Source of the DNA: Phragmites australis
Taxonomy: Eukaryota > Streptophyta > Magnoliopsida > Poales > Poaceae
NCBI RefSeq assembly: GCF_958298935.1
Contig: NC_084930.1
Location: 25,084,001-25,148,000, forward strand
Direction of reading: 5' to 3'
Length of the DNA: 64,000 nt
Positions 55,375 through 64,000 of this stretch are shown here, in pieces. Both the position numbers and the translations under genes were made by a program. The stretch's first letter is position 1; every line of letters starts with the position of its first letter. The notes under the pieces are model-generated. The model saw only the letters and a program-made list of their open reading frames with translations, had not been told where the DNA came from and ran no database searches.

Positions 55375-55739
55375 CATATTGGGACTCATGAGGCTCCTCG
55401 TAGTTCACTCTAAGTCAATACGATTAGAACCACTGTCAGGACGTTGTTGCAATTTGTGTAGCGTACCTTCGATCTATTCCCTTTTACATCCCTAAGGCAT
55501 GTTAGGCGAAACTCTGATACAACACTAGGTGTATCGTACATGCCATTGTAACTTAGGTCGACGTGTTTATTATGTCTGTTATGGAATGATCGAGTTATGA
55601 CTCCATGGTCCGAATAGCAGCACAAACAAAAACATAGTAGATAGAAGATAATATGAAACTGACAATAAGATAGTAGCCCGAAGATAGATCAATAAGGTAC
55701 TACAAAGTCATAACAGGTAACTACATACATCACTACAGT
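55370..55739 (+). pseudogene. GRF-family gene, exon end and 3' flank (MULE-2)
   Basis: After the solo LTR the exon continues for about 13 codons to a stop near 55410. The flank at 55485-55545 shares catccctaaggcatgtta and atcgtacatgccat with MULE-1 at about 13450-13520, so it is the same gene's 3' flank. The gene ends tail to tail with the PMD gene that terminates at about 55740. Confidence 0.55.
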
Positions 55740-58440
55740 AACCTAAAATTGGCCCCTCTTGGGGACGACCCCCCTGGTCTCACCGGCCTAGGAACCCTGT
55801 GCCTCTGTGCTCTAACGTGGTGAGCTAAGTACATTAGCGGGTCGGGAGGAACGGTCGGTTGCTCAAGCCGTACGGTGGGCGATAGCATCGCGTAGTCATC
55901 CTAGCTAGGTTGTGTCCCTGTCTCTGGTGCGCCAGGTAGCTGCGAAGCACCGATCTTGTCCACATGATCGAAGATGTAGTTGTACCCAGGGACCTAAGTA
56001 CCGTCCTTGATCAGCTGCTCCATATAGTGGGCCTACGCATCTACGCCCCCAAGATCCTCGATCTCTGCATATGGAAGAATGAAGAAAATATGTTAGCACT
56101 GATAAAGCCTAAGATATGTAATAGTTACTTAGTCATGAAGTGCTTGTTGTACCTGAGGTAGGGATGCGAGAAGAGGAAGGACCCAGGTCCGCGATGGATG
56201 GCTTCCCCGATGAGCAGCCACCGTAGAAGTGGTCACCGGCACCAATGAACACTGGCCTCGATGCTACGATACCATAGTAGGGGTCATCGGCACCCGAGAA
56301 AAAGTGCCTCACCGAGCCATTGCTGTAGTGCAGATCACTGTCAGCGGTGAACGTGGTCGAGGGGTGTGGTAGAAGAGCAGCTGATGCTCATCGTCCTATC
56401 AAAACATCTGCAGAGGACCTGCAGCTGGCGATCCTAATCACCTTCTGGACTTGCCGGTAGATCTGGTCGAACACTGCGCTCAACTTGCTCCTAGAGATGT
56501 CGAGGCCATGGTCCAAACACTCATGGTTCATCTATTTGAGTATGTCCTCTTGCAAACATAAGCTTCATTGGATTAGACACTTTTTTTGTAACCTAAAGTT
56601 GTATAAAAAGACAAGTCGCATTATCAAGAACGAAAAAAAGAAAGAATGTGCCTAGTCCCTGTACACCGGGTATATGTCACGCACATGCGCCATGTGGGAC
56701 GGAGGATTGGTCGGTGTGTACATGACCCGAATTCATGTGCGAGCCGCAAACCAAGCCAGGTACTCAGCATACGCCTCATCTAAGTGTGGCCGGTCCTCGT
56801 CCATGACGTCTTCAATAGCCTGGTCCCATTTGAGGACCCACGATTGCACACGTGATGCAAAAACGTGCTTGTGGTATGAGCCCCCTTTCACGTCAACCTG
56901 CATACACGTAAGCACATGACAAATGTTCGACATTGAAGAGGTAATAATAACATACACACATGTGGATGTTACTGGGCACCGTCCTAGTGGGTGGGAGCAG
57001 GAACGCCTAGAACCACCCAAACTGCCGCATCACACGATGTGGGGAGTACTCCTCGACCTAGATATCGAACACGAGGATGCTCTGCGTCAGCCAATACTCC
57101 CGGTCTCATGTACACAAGATAGAAAGTCTGAGGGGGCGCATGTTTTTACCTCCCCGTCCGTGTATGGCCTCAACCTGACGTCGTTCACCGTCACCTCATC
57201 AAACTGTGAAATGAAGTCCGAGTAAGAGAAGTGGGTCTGCACACTGGACCAAGTCGGTTGTGCAACAAAACTAAGTAAGAAAAATAGTAATAGAAGGATT
57301 AAATGAATACGTGCAGAGTTGGTAGCTCTTACCCGACGTCAGGAGCTCTTACCTGACATCAGCACCACAAAGAACCCATGGTCAGCCCGTCAACGCCGCC
57401 AGCTAGAACTGGTACGTGCTATGGTCAATAACGTGGTGGCCAATGGCAAACCTATCATACGACCATAGCTGCAGCGGTAGCAGACACCCAGTGAAGATCG
57501 TGTTCAAATCGACCTTCTTGTAGGCGCCGCACAGGCCCCTGTATGTAGCAGCCAGCACAGTTCAAGCCCAGCTATATTGTGGGACCTCCCCTAGACCGGT
57601 GTCCGCTATCTCTCTGGTGTACGGGAGCATGCTTCGTGAGACCAAATTGCCATGGGGTCTTGGTGAACATGATCCAACCGAACAACCACAACAAGTACGT
57701 CTCCAAGTGGCCAGAGACGTCATCATCAGCTGCTAGTGGGTGGATGTTGTCCGCCTGTCAATTATGAAATGACAAAAAAAATAGTTCATCAGTTAGTAAC
57801 ATGAACGACATGAAAGAACATTACACGAATGACGTACCACAGACTTTACGAGGAAGGACTTCATCAGCAGTGTTTCTGTGACCCTGGAATCGCCCTAAAG
57901 CGAGCCAGTCTGTTCCTCTAGACAACAATGGAGAACCAAAAAAGGACGTCATTGTGCCACGTCATGCCCACATCCCTTGCGCCAACAGCGACACCCGCGC
58001 AAGGTAGGCCCAGCAGCAGGGAGTCGTCCTCATGCATGGGCACCATCTCACCGCACGGGAGGTGGAAGGTGCTCTCGGGACACCACCTGTCCACAAGGTC
58101 TACGAGGAGGGCCCTGTCATAGCTGAATCGCATCACCGACTTAGTGCCCCCTAGCACCGTGTCCACCTCCACCATCCTACACAATGGAAGAAACTCAGCA
58201 ACACGCAACCTGCAAACAAAATATGTTTAGCGAAGACTTTTGACAATAAAGTGTACGATGTTAGATTGAAGTGAGGCAAACCTTAGGATCCAGCGAGCGT
58301 CAACCTTCATGAGCTCAACCGGCATACGGGGTCATAGTACCAGGAGCTCCTTAGCCTGCACGGTGATTCGGTACGAATGGTGCCTAAGGTCGAGCTAAGG
58401 GTCAAGTAGCTCCAAGTGCGCCATACCTGCAAGTTCAAAA
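55740..58440 (-). pseudogene. Plant mobile domain gene of MULE-2, near full-length
   Basis: Exons on the minus strand: about 58440-58290 (LLDPQLDLRHHSYRITVQ), 58208-57918 (SYDRALLVDLVDRWCPESTFHLPCGEMVPMHEDDSLLLGLPCAGVAVG), about 57770-57310 (WLFGWIMFTKT, then remnants of the central core), 57240-57000 (FSYSDFISQFDEVTVNDV, RRQFGW, PPTRTVPSNIH), 56895-56640 (FASRVQSWVLKWDQAIEDV, YLAWFAARTRIHVMYTP) and 56100-55740 (tail). The HTFHLPCGEM-type block is the signature of the PMD N-terminal half that MULE-1 lacks. Stops and frameshifts in the central exon make it a pseudogene. Confidence 0.8.
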
Positions 58441-58699
58441 GGTATTTACACTTTATTAAGCAAAACAAATATAAAGTAACAAGTAATAGTGCAACATATG
58501 ACACTAGAGATTAAAGTGTTCAATGCATACACAAATATGTTAACATAGTCTCATACATACATTCCATAAGACATAACGTACTCGAGAAAAATAGCAATCA
58601 CGACTTAACACATTACAACAACAACATAATAAGAGTCTCACAACTATAATAGAAAACTACAATGTTGCATACACGAATATTCATCACACCGCAAATTAC
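58441..58699. other. Spacer between PMD and mudrA in MULE-2
   Basis: AT-rich, no gene. It is the DNA that MULE-1 has lost together with the PMD N-terminal exons. Confidence 0.5.
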
Positions 58700-60993
58700 A
58701 ACATGAATCAAACTCAATGAGTCAGCGAAGCCGACGATCGACGAGCATGAGGACGTCTCCTATCTGCAACTGAGCCAGAAGAACCTGCTTTAGCGGGGTT
58801 GGCACCTGGCACACCAACAATGCATTTCTTGTAAGTGTTCCCTATTTCGTTGCACTTTCTGCACTATTTCACATGACAGTCGACTTTAGCTCCATTCATG
58901 TCATTATGGATCCTCGTTGTCCTGCGTCGTCCCTTCTTCTGCTCCATCTCTTCGGGATCAGAGATGAACACATAATCCGACCTAGGGTCCTTCATGAAAG
59001 AAACATAAACCCCAAAACCATATACCTCATGATTCCATGTGCTGAAGAGAGCTTTCTTCTTGAAGTAGTTAGAGACGTACCTTCGAGCCCTCAAACCTGT
59101 CATGGCACACATGATAATCACACGTGAGCATGGCTTGTGCAGTAGCATTGGTTTGTAGCAATTGCAAACGCACCTGTCATCGAAGAGGGTGCACTCCTGG
59201 ATAACTCTCTCATGCTTGCTCCTCTCCTGCCTTTGTCTCTGCAAAGAACTTTGTATCTGTGATGTGCGGTACCCATGGGCTTCACCCGGTGCATCTTTGC
59301 CTTCTCCATCTTGTCTTCTATGTACTTAGTAATCTTCGTCCCATAAATCAGACGTGCATCATTTAGTGCCAGCTGAGCTATTGCATCACAATCCATGAAA
59401 TACTTGCAGGTTCCTTGAAGAATGAACTCTATAATCCCAACTAGTGGCATGCATCTCACCTTTCATCACCCAGTTGTACACCTCTGCTAAATTTGTAGTC
59501 ATAGTGCCATATCTAGCCCCATTTGTGTCGTAGAGCATAACCCACTTCTCCTTTGGCTTATTCTCAAACACTCGCTGAATGACCTGGTAGATGACCCGGT
59601 CCTCCTCGTTATTTCTTCATGGTTCGTTGGCAGGGACTCAAGAGTTACTGGTTCATCCTCCGGTCCCTTCACCAGGCTTCTTGCAAGCTCTTGTGTTTAC
59701 TTCTTTGTCAACTCATCCAGTGTCTTCCATAGGGCATCAAACTTCCGCTGCTAGTTCTGACAACACAGCCTCTTGAACATATTCATGAGGTTCTTATTCT
59801 TGAATTGCCAGAAGAAGTTAGCACAAAATGCCTCATGCACCACCTACTCTGCAAATCTGGCTACACAGGACCCATCATGCCATCCTTCGTACCATTCTGC
59901 AAATCTTGAATAGCCTTCAGCATCCCTGCACGCCAGTCGTGTATAAGGCGTACATCCAATTGAACACCCACAATTATCATCCTCACATGATACAGGGACC
60001 AATAACAACTGATGGTGTTCTCACTCTCCACAAATGCAAAGGCCAACGGTAGCATTTGGTTGTTCCATCAACCCAAATAGCAGTCAGTACCTGACCCTTG
60101 TACATGCCAGTAAGGAAACTGTCGTCGATGTAGAGGATAGGGTGACAATGCTCGAAAGTTTTGATACATGATCCTAAGGCAAAAAAGTTGCGCTTCAGGA
60201 CATATTTGCTAGGTTTAGACAACATTGGGTATTTATCGAAGTTGTAATAAGTCCCAGGGTTCCTTTAAGCAATGGTCTGAAGCAAGCATGGAAGATTGTC
60301 ATATGACGCTTCATAGGTCCCGAACCTCATCTCAATTGCCTTACTCTTTGCCCTACAGGCCTTGTTGTAGCTAATAGTGTACTAATACTACTCCTCAATT
60401 GCTCTGATTATAGACCATGGTTCGTAATTTAGGTTGTTCACAATCTGGAGATACATGACATTGGCAACAAAGGCTGATGTCAAATTCATGTGGCTATGCT
60501 CATGTTCATCCAGCGTGCAATTGTTGTCCACCACAATTGACACGTCCCAATAGTCAACCCACTTCCCCTTGAAGTCGTGCACCCACCACGGGTAACCCTC
60601 TTTCACGCACTTTACATATACACCTTATTGCTTGACTTCACAATATAAAACTATCGTCAAAGCGATGTCGCCCATTGAATCACAGCATCCTTCATGGACT
60701 GACTGGTAGGGTACCTAGCCCCCTCTGTCGCCCCATTCTGAGTATACTCCCATGGCACTTGATTCCCTTCATTGACCACAAGGTTGTTAAAGATCAGATT
60801 GTTCTAGTCCACAGGGACAGGAGCATCGTCCTCATCATCTGACATGTCATACTCAGGAGCTTCATCAGTCTCAAGATTATCCCGCTCCATCTGTTCAATT
60901 AGACCAGGGATGTCATACATCGACAGCACTACCCCTTCCGGACAATAAAATTTTCACTGTCCCCATAAAAAATCCTAAACTGCCACTTATCCA
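58700..60993 (-). pseudogene. MuDR-type transposase of MULE-2
   Basis: The start reads MLDKWQFRIFYGDSENFIVRKG, followed after a shift by acidic sequence (EAPEYDMSDDEDDAPVP). The DDE core at 60225-59860 has HPILYIDDSFLTGMYKGQVL (DGTF changed to DDSF; first Asp kept) and VRLIHDWRAGMLKAI (DRH changed to DWR). ARYGTMTTNLAEVYNWVMKG contains the Glu (59520-59460). The SWIM finger at 59190-59140 reads CVCNCYKPMLLHKPCSR, its final His changed to Arg, and a CCHC-type knuckle (CRKCNEIGNTYKKC) follows after a TAG near 58868. Many frameshifts. Confidence 0.85.
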
Positions 60994-61604
60994 ACATATC
61001 TACCAATGATCGACATAAAACTCTACCATTATTTCGACAGAACATTAAAAAAACATATGTAAACCTATTTAGCAAACCTACATCTAACAGTGCAAAATTG
61101 ATTAAAAACATGGTCCAACATTTACTCTACATTGCCAAAAAAAAAAGTCCTAACAACGCTACATCTAATACCTCTAAATCCTATATCTTTTTGGTAAGTT
61201 CTTTCTAAACAAACATCCCATCGCTAAACTATGTCTAAATCCTAGATCTAATTTTGAACCTATGTCTAAATACTACATCTAATTGCTAACATATGCCTAC
61301 ATACTAGATCTAATTGCTAAACTATGTCTAAACCTAGTTCTAAACCTAGGTCTACATTCTAATATATGTCTAAACCCTAGATCTAACCTCTAACCTAAGT
61401 CTAAACCTAGCACTAGTGGCTATCCTACCATCTTTGTAAAAAAACAAAAGAAAAAAATTACCTTTTTTCTGCGGAGCTTCACCTCTTCTTCTTCCTCCCC
61501 ACCCTCCCCTCTCCTCTTCTCCTCTCGGCACACTCTCCCTCTCTCTTCTCTAGGCTAGGAAGGAGCCAAATGATCGGACGAGGAAGGCGAGCGGCCGTGT
61601 GGTG

Positions 61605-61616
61605 CTATTATATACT
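61605..61616 (-). promoter_or_regulatory. TATA box of MULE-2 mudrA
   Basis: gttcagtatataatagc on the minus strand lies between the palindromic end motifs and a purine-rich leader (gagaagagagaggg), the same order as in MULE-1. Confidence 0.5.
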
Positions 61617-61830
61617 GAACAGGTGTCGCATGTTCAGTGGACCCATGGGGGTGCACAGTGACGCTCCTGTCGCCTGTTGAATGGACGATAGCTAGCAGTC
61701 ACACATCCAACAGACGACACCTTGCTGTGGCAACCAGGTGAGTGGGATTATTTAATTCACTCCCATTTGACCGTGAGACCCACAAGGTGTCGTCCATTGG
61801 ATGGGCGACACCTTACTGTCACCATCCTAC
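61617..61830 (-). repeat. Subterminal palindromes at the MULE-2 end
   Basis: ggtgtcgtccattggatggg followed by cgacacc forms an imperfect hairpin (12-bp arms, one mismatch). Variants occur at 61630 (acaggtgtcgcatgttcagt), 61665 (ctcctgtcgcctgttgaatgg) and 61712 (ccaacagacgacacc). MULE-1 ends carry differently sequenced palindromes of the same design. Confidence 0.65.
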
Positions 61831-62070
61831 AGGTACCTCCTCCAAACTTGGTTTTCCCTGAGCGGATACAACTCCCAGTACACACCATTACTTCTACGGT
61901 TGCCCACAATGCTAATGGTCATCTCTTGAATCTCAGGTCTGTTTTGAAACCCCGCATCAACCAGTCGTACAAATGTCCGACACTCTTCTGCATAGGTCTG
62001 AAACACCGACAGTACTACCCTTTCCAGATAATAAAATATTTTACTATCCTCATAAAAAATCCTAAACTTT
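61790..62070 (-). pseudogene. mudrA first exon of a third MULE copy (MULE-3)
   Basis: On the minus strand FRIFYEDSKIFYYLERVVLSVF is followed by RLVDAGFQNRPEIQEMTISIV and NGVYWELYPLRENQVWRRYL. This is the exon-1 region of MuDR-type transposases and more complete than the MULE-2 copy, which has lost everything between VVLS and the acidic linker. The match stops at about 61790 where MULE-2 end motifs begin. Confidence 0.65.
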
Positions 62071-62612
62071 CACTTATCCAACATACATGCCAACGATTGA
62101 CATAAAACTCTACCATTATTCTGACAGAATATTAAAAAAACATATATAAACCTACTCTACAAACCTACATCTAACAGTGCAAAATTAATTAAAAACATGA
62201 TCCAACATTTACTCTACATTAAAAAAAATAGTACTAACAACGCTACATCTAATACCTCTAAATCCTACATCTTTTTGCTAAGTTCTTTGTAAACCAACAT
62301 CCCATTGCTAAACTATGTCTAAACCCTAGATCTAATTCTGAACCTATGTCTAAATACTACATCTAATTACTAACAGATTCCTACATACTAGATATAATTG
62401 CTAAATTATGTCTAAACCTAGTTCTAAACATACATCGATATTCTAATCTATGTCTAAACCCTAGATCTAACATCTAACCTATGTCTAAACTTAGAACTAG
62501 TGACTATCCTATCAGCTTTGTAAAAAAACAAAAGAAAAAAATTACCCTTTTTATGGTGGAGCTTCACCTGTTCTTGTTCCTCCTCCCCTCGCTTCCCCTC
62601 TCCTCTCCTATA

Positions 62613-63117
62613 TCTACCATTTTTTAAAATAACCGTGTATTTTTTAAAATATTAAAATATGTATATAAAAAGTTCATCGGACTCGTGGCTTCACAGTTCA
62701 CTCACATTGAAACTGAAAACAGGCAATCTAATACATGGCTTGGTGCCTAATCTTTATATAGCTAACTCATAATTAATACGTATTTTCAATTGATTAAGCA
62801 AACGAAAATTCCATTTGGGGCTTGCCGGCTTGGGTTGTGTACAAAGGTAGCACACCTACCCACACGACGATCACACTCAACGCAACATAGTTAACGTGCA
62901 ACTTGAAGCCGGCAACAAGACTGTACAGAGTTTACTAGCATTAGACTGAAGACAACAGTCAACAAAATCCCACGTAACGGCAAAGTTTACTATTGGTAGT
63001 CCACTCCTGCAACTCCGCAAGCAGCAGCACACCGGAAAAGACCAAGTCTCTAGCATTATTTTCCGCAGCACACTAGGGCGACAACCATAAACACTATGCG
63101 ACCGCAAGCTTGAGCCT
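62613..63117. other. DNA between MULE-3 remnant and UGT pseudogene
   Basis: AT-rich to 62780, then ordinary. It should contain the promoter of the UGT pseudogene; tatatagc at about 62757 is a possible but unconvincing TATA box. No gene is seen. Confidence 0.4.
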
Positions 63118-63131
63118 TTGAACACCCCGCC

Positions 63132-64000
63132 ATGGCCACCGCCACGCAAGCTGTCGATCCTGCTACCGCACCCGATGTCTTGGCCGTCCCCTATCTGGCG
63201 CGATCCCACATGCAGCTGCTCCTCCACCTCGTCATGCACCTCACCGCCCGTGGAATCCGCATCACCGTCATGGCCACGCCTGCCATGCTCCATGTCCTTG
63301 CGTCGCTCCTCGCCTCGCACCCGTCCTCGATGCGGCCCCTCTCGTTCCCGTCCGTCGACCATGACACCTCCGGCCCAACCTCCGTCGGCACCGACATCCA
63401 CGTACTCCCCGCCGCGCTCTGCGCCCCACTCGGTGAGTGGCTGTAGTCCCGCACCCGCGCTTGCTCCGGCGTGGACGATCGTGCATGGCCGTGCTCTCGA
63501 ACTTCTTCTGCGAGTGGATACAGCCATTGGCGGCGGAGATCGACGTCCCGCGGCTGGTGTTCATGCTTCCGGTGTGCTCACCACGGCCGCCACACACTTG
63601 CTGTTTCGCCACACGCCGAGGCCCCCTAAAGGCCACGCTAGGCGCGAGTACGCCGTCTCGTTCCAGGGGCTTCCTGACGCACCAGCCTTCCCGTGGAGGC
63701 AGCTCTCGCGGATGTACAGGAGCTACGTGGAAGGCCACGGCGACGAGAATTCCAAGGCAATTAAGGACAACTTCCTCTGGAACCTTGAGAGCTCGGCGTT
63801 CGTGTGAAACACCTGCCACCCGCTTGAGGGACGGTACTTGGATGCACAGCTGCTCGAGGACCTGTCCAGAAAGCGCATCTGGGTGGTGGGATCGGTGGCG
63901 CCGAATAGTACCATGGACGACTCCATCGGAGAAGTCAACGCCTGGCTGGACGCTTTCTCAAACTCGCCGGTAGCATACATGAGCTTCAAGAGCATGATGG
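63132..64000 (+). pseudogene. UDP-glycosyltransferase (UGT89-like) pseudogene, N-terminal part, runs off the window
   Basis: The ATG at 63132 (gccATGGCC context) begins MATATQAVDPATAPDVLAVPY, with the conserved HMQLLLHLVMHLTARGIRIT segment at residues 26-45, where the family's usual catalytic-region Gly-His is Ser-His. The frame stops at 63446 (GEWL, stop). The match moves to another frame (MAVLSNFFCEWIQPLAAEIDV, 63485-63560), then a third (GVLTTAATHLLFRHTPRPP, FPWRQLSRMYRSYVEGHG, AIKDNFLWNLESSAFV) from about 63570. A TGA at 63805-63807 replaces a Cys codon in FVCNT; the frame then resumes (LEGRYLDAQLLEDL, VVGSVAP, AYMSFKSMM). The donor-binding C-terminus lies beyond the window. Two frameshifts and two stops make it inactive. 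UGT89 is judged from residue pattern only. Confidence 0.85.

Larger units (their letters stand above)
51061..61860 (-). mobile_element. MULE-2: second Mutator-like element with mudrA, PMD and GRF-family genes
   Basis: Gene content matches MULE-1 but transcription of the transposase and PMD runs leftwards. The right end carries palindromic subterminal motifs, a TATA box and a purine-rich leader in the same order as MULE-1. The left end is not found: Gypsy C and earlier elements interrupt it at about 51060 and its other end may lie further left or be lost. The right boundary is approximate. Confidence 0.7.
60918..62612. repeat. Direct duplication of a MULE 5' region, about 620 bp, copies 1.08 kb apart
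   Basis: 60918-61535 and 61997-62612 align almost throughout: accgacagtactaccc start, ctctaccattatt, the ctaaactatgtctaaa-rich intron, and ggagcttcacctsttctt. Each covers mudrA exon 1 start, the leader intron and the leader. Identity is high but with many point changes, so the duplication is not recent. Confidence 0.85.

Noticed and set aside
2256..64000. A single UGT gene split by the transposons
   Set aside because: The two pieces are in opposite orientation and both contain the SFGSM region, so they come from two genes.

Overview
The window is eukaryotic and plant-like, most likely from a large-genome grass (Poaceae). Evidence: plant-type spliced genes, plant mobile domain and MuDR-type sequences, several LTR retrotransposon families with plant-type primer sites, plant LINE ends, and GC-rich monocot-style UDP-glycosyltransferase (UGT) coding sequence. 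I see no prokaryotic signature, rRNA or convincing tRNA, and no intact host gene. Almost everything is transposable-element DNA, much of it nested. The only host-type genes are two broken UGT copies near the two ends.

Layout, 0-18 kb. A LINE 3' end (1-613) is followed by anonymous DNA holding a 772-bp hAT-type element (1209-1980; 8-bp target duplication GGCGGGAG). Next is the 3' half of a UGT pseudogene on the minus strand (2256-3014). Then comes a three-level nest. A 5'-truncated LINE (3101-16411; 14-bp duplication) was hit by a non-autonomous LTR element (3176-15331; CATAT), which was hit by a Mutator-like element, MULE-1 (6999-14020; 9-bp duplication with one mismatch). MULE-1 carries a broken mudrA transposase, a spliced plant-mobile-domain (PMD) gene and a zinc-finger gene that looks GRF-type.

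Layout, 18-51 kb. A degenerate Copia element lies on the minus strand (18151-25415; ATTTT). A Gypsy element with gag and protease but no pol follows (25729-30740, minus). Then come a large LTR fragment (30741-33569, plus) and a stack of one Ty3/Gypsy family: Gypsy A (33901-42493; CAAGC duplication, 504-bp LTRs) sits inside Gypsy B (33570-33900 plus 42494-47520), next to an inverted pol fragment, Gypsy C (47521 to about 51060). Gypsy A and B both carry a gene-like region antisense to pol with its own TATA box.

Layout, 51-64 kb. MULE-2 is a relative of MULE-1 in the opposite orientation. It has mudrA (about 61.0-58.7 kb, minus), a fuller PMD gene (58.44-55.74 kb, minus) and the C-terminal exon of a second zinc-finger-family gene (51.1 and 55.4 kb, plus) split by a 4.0-kb solo LTR (51349-55369). 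Part of its 5' region is duplicated at 61.8-62.6 kb. The window ends in the 5' half of a second UGT pseudogene (63132-64000, plus).

The most interesting system is the pair of MULEs sharing the same gene set (transposase, PMD, GRF-like protein) and the same terminal architecture of short palindromes. Comparing them shows that MULE-1 lost the DNA between its SWIM zinc finger and the middle of the PMD, and that the zinc-finger gene lies in opposite relative orientation in the two elements. All transposon genes appear inactive, by nonsense codons, frameshifts or deletions.
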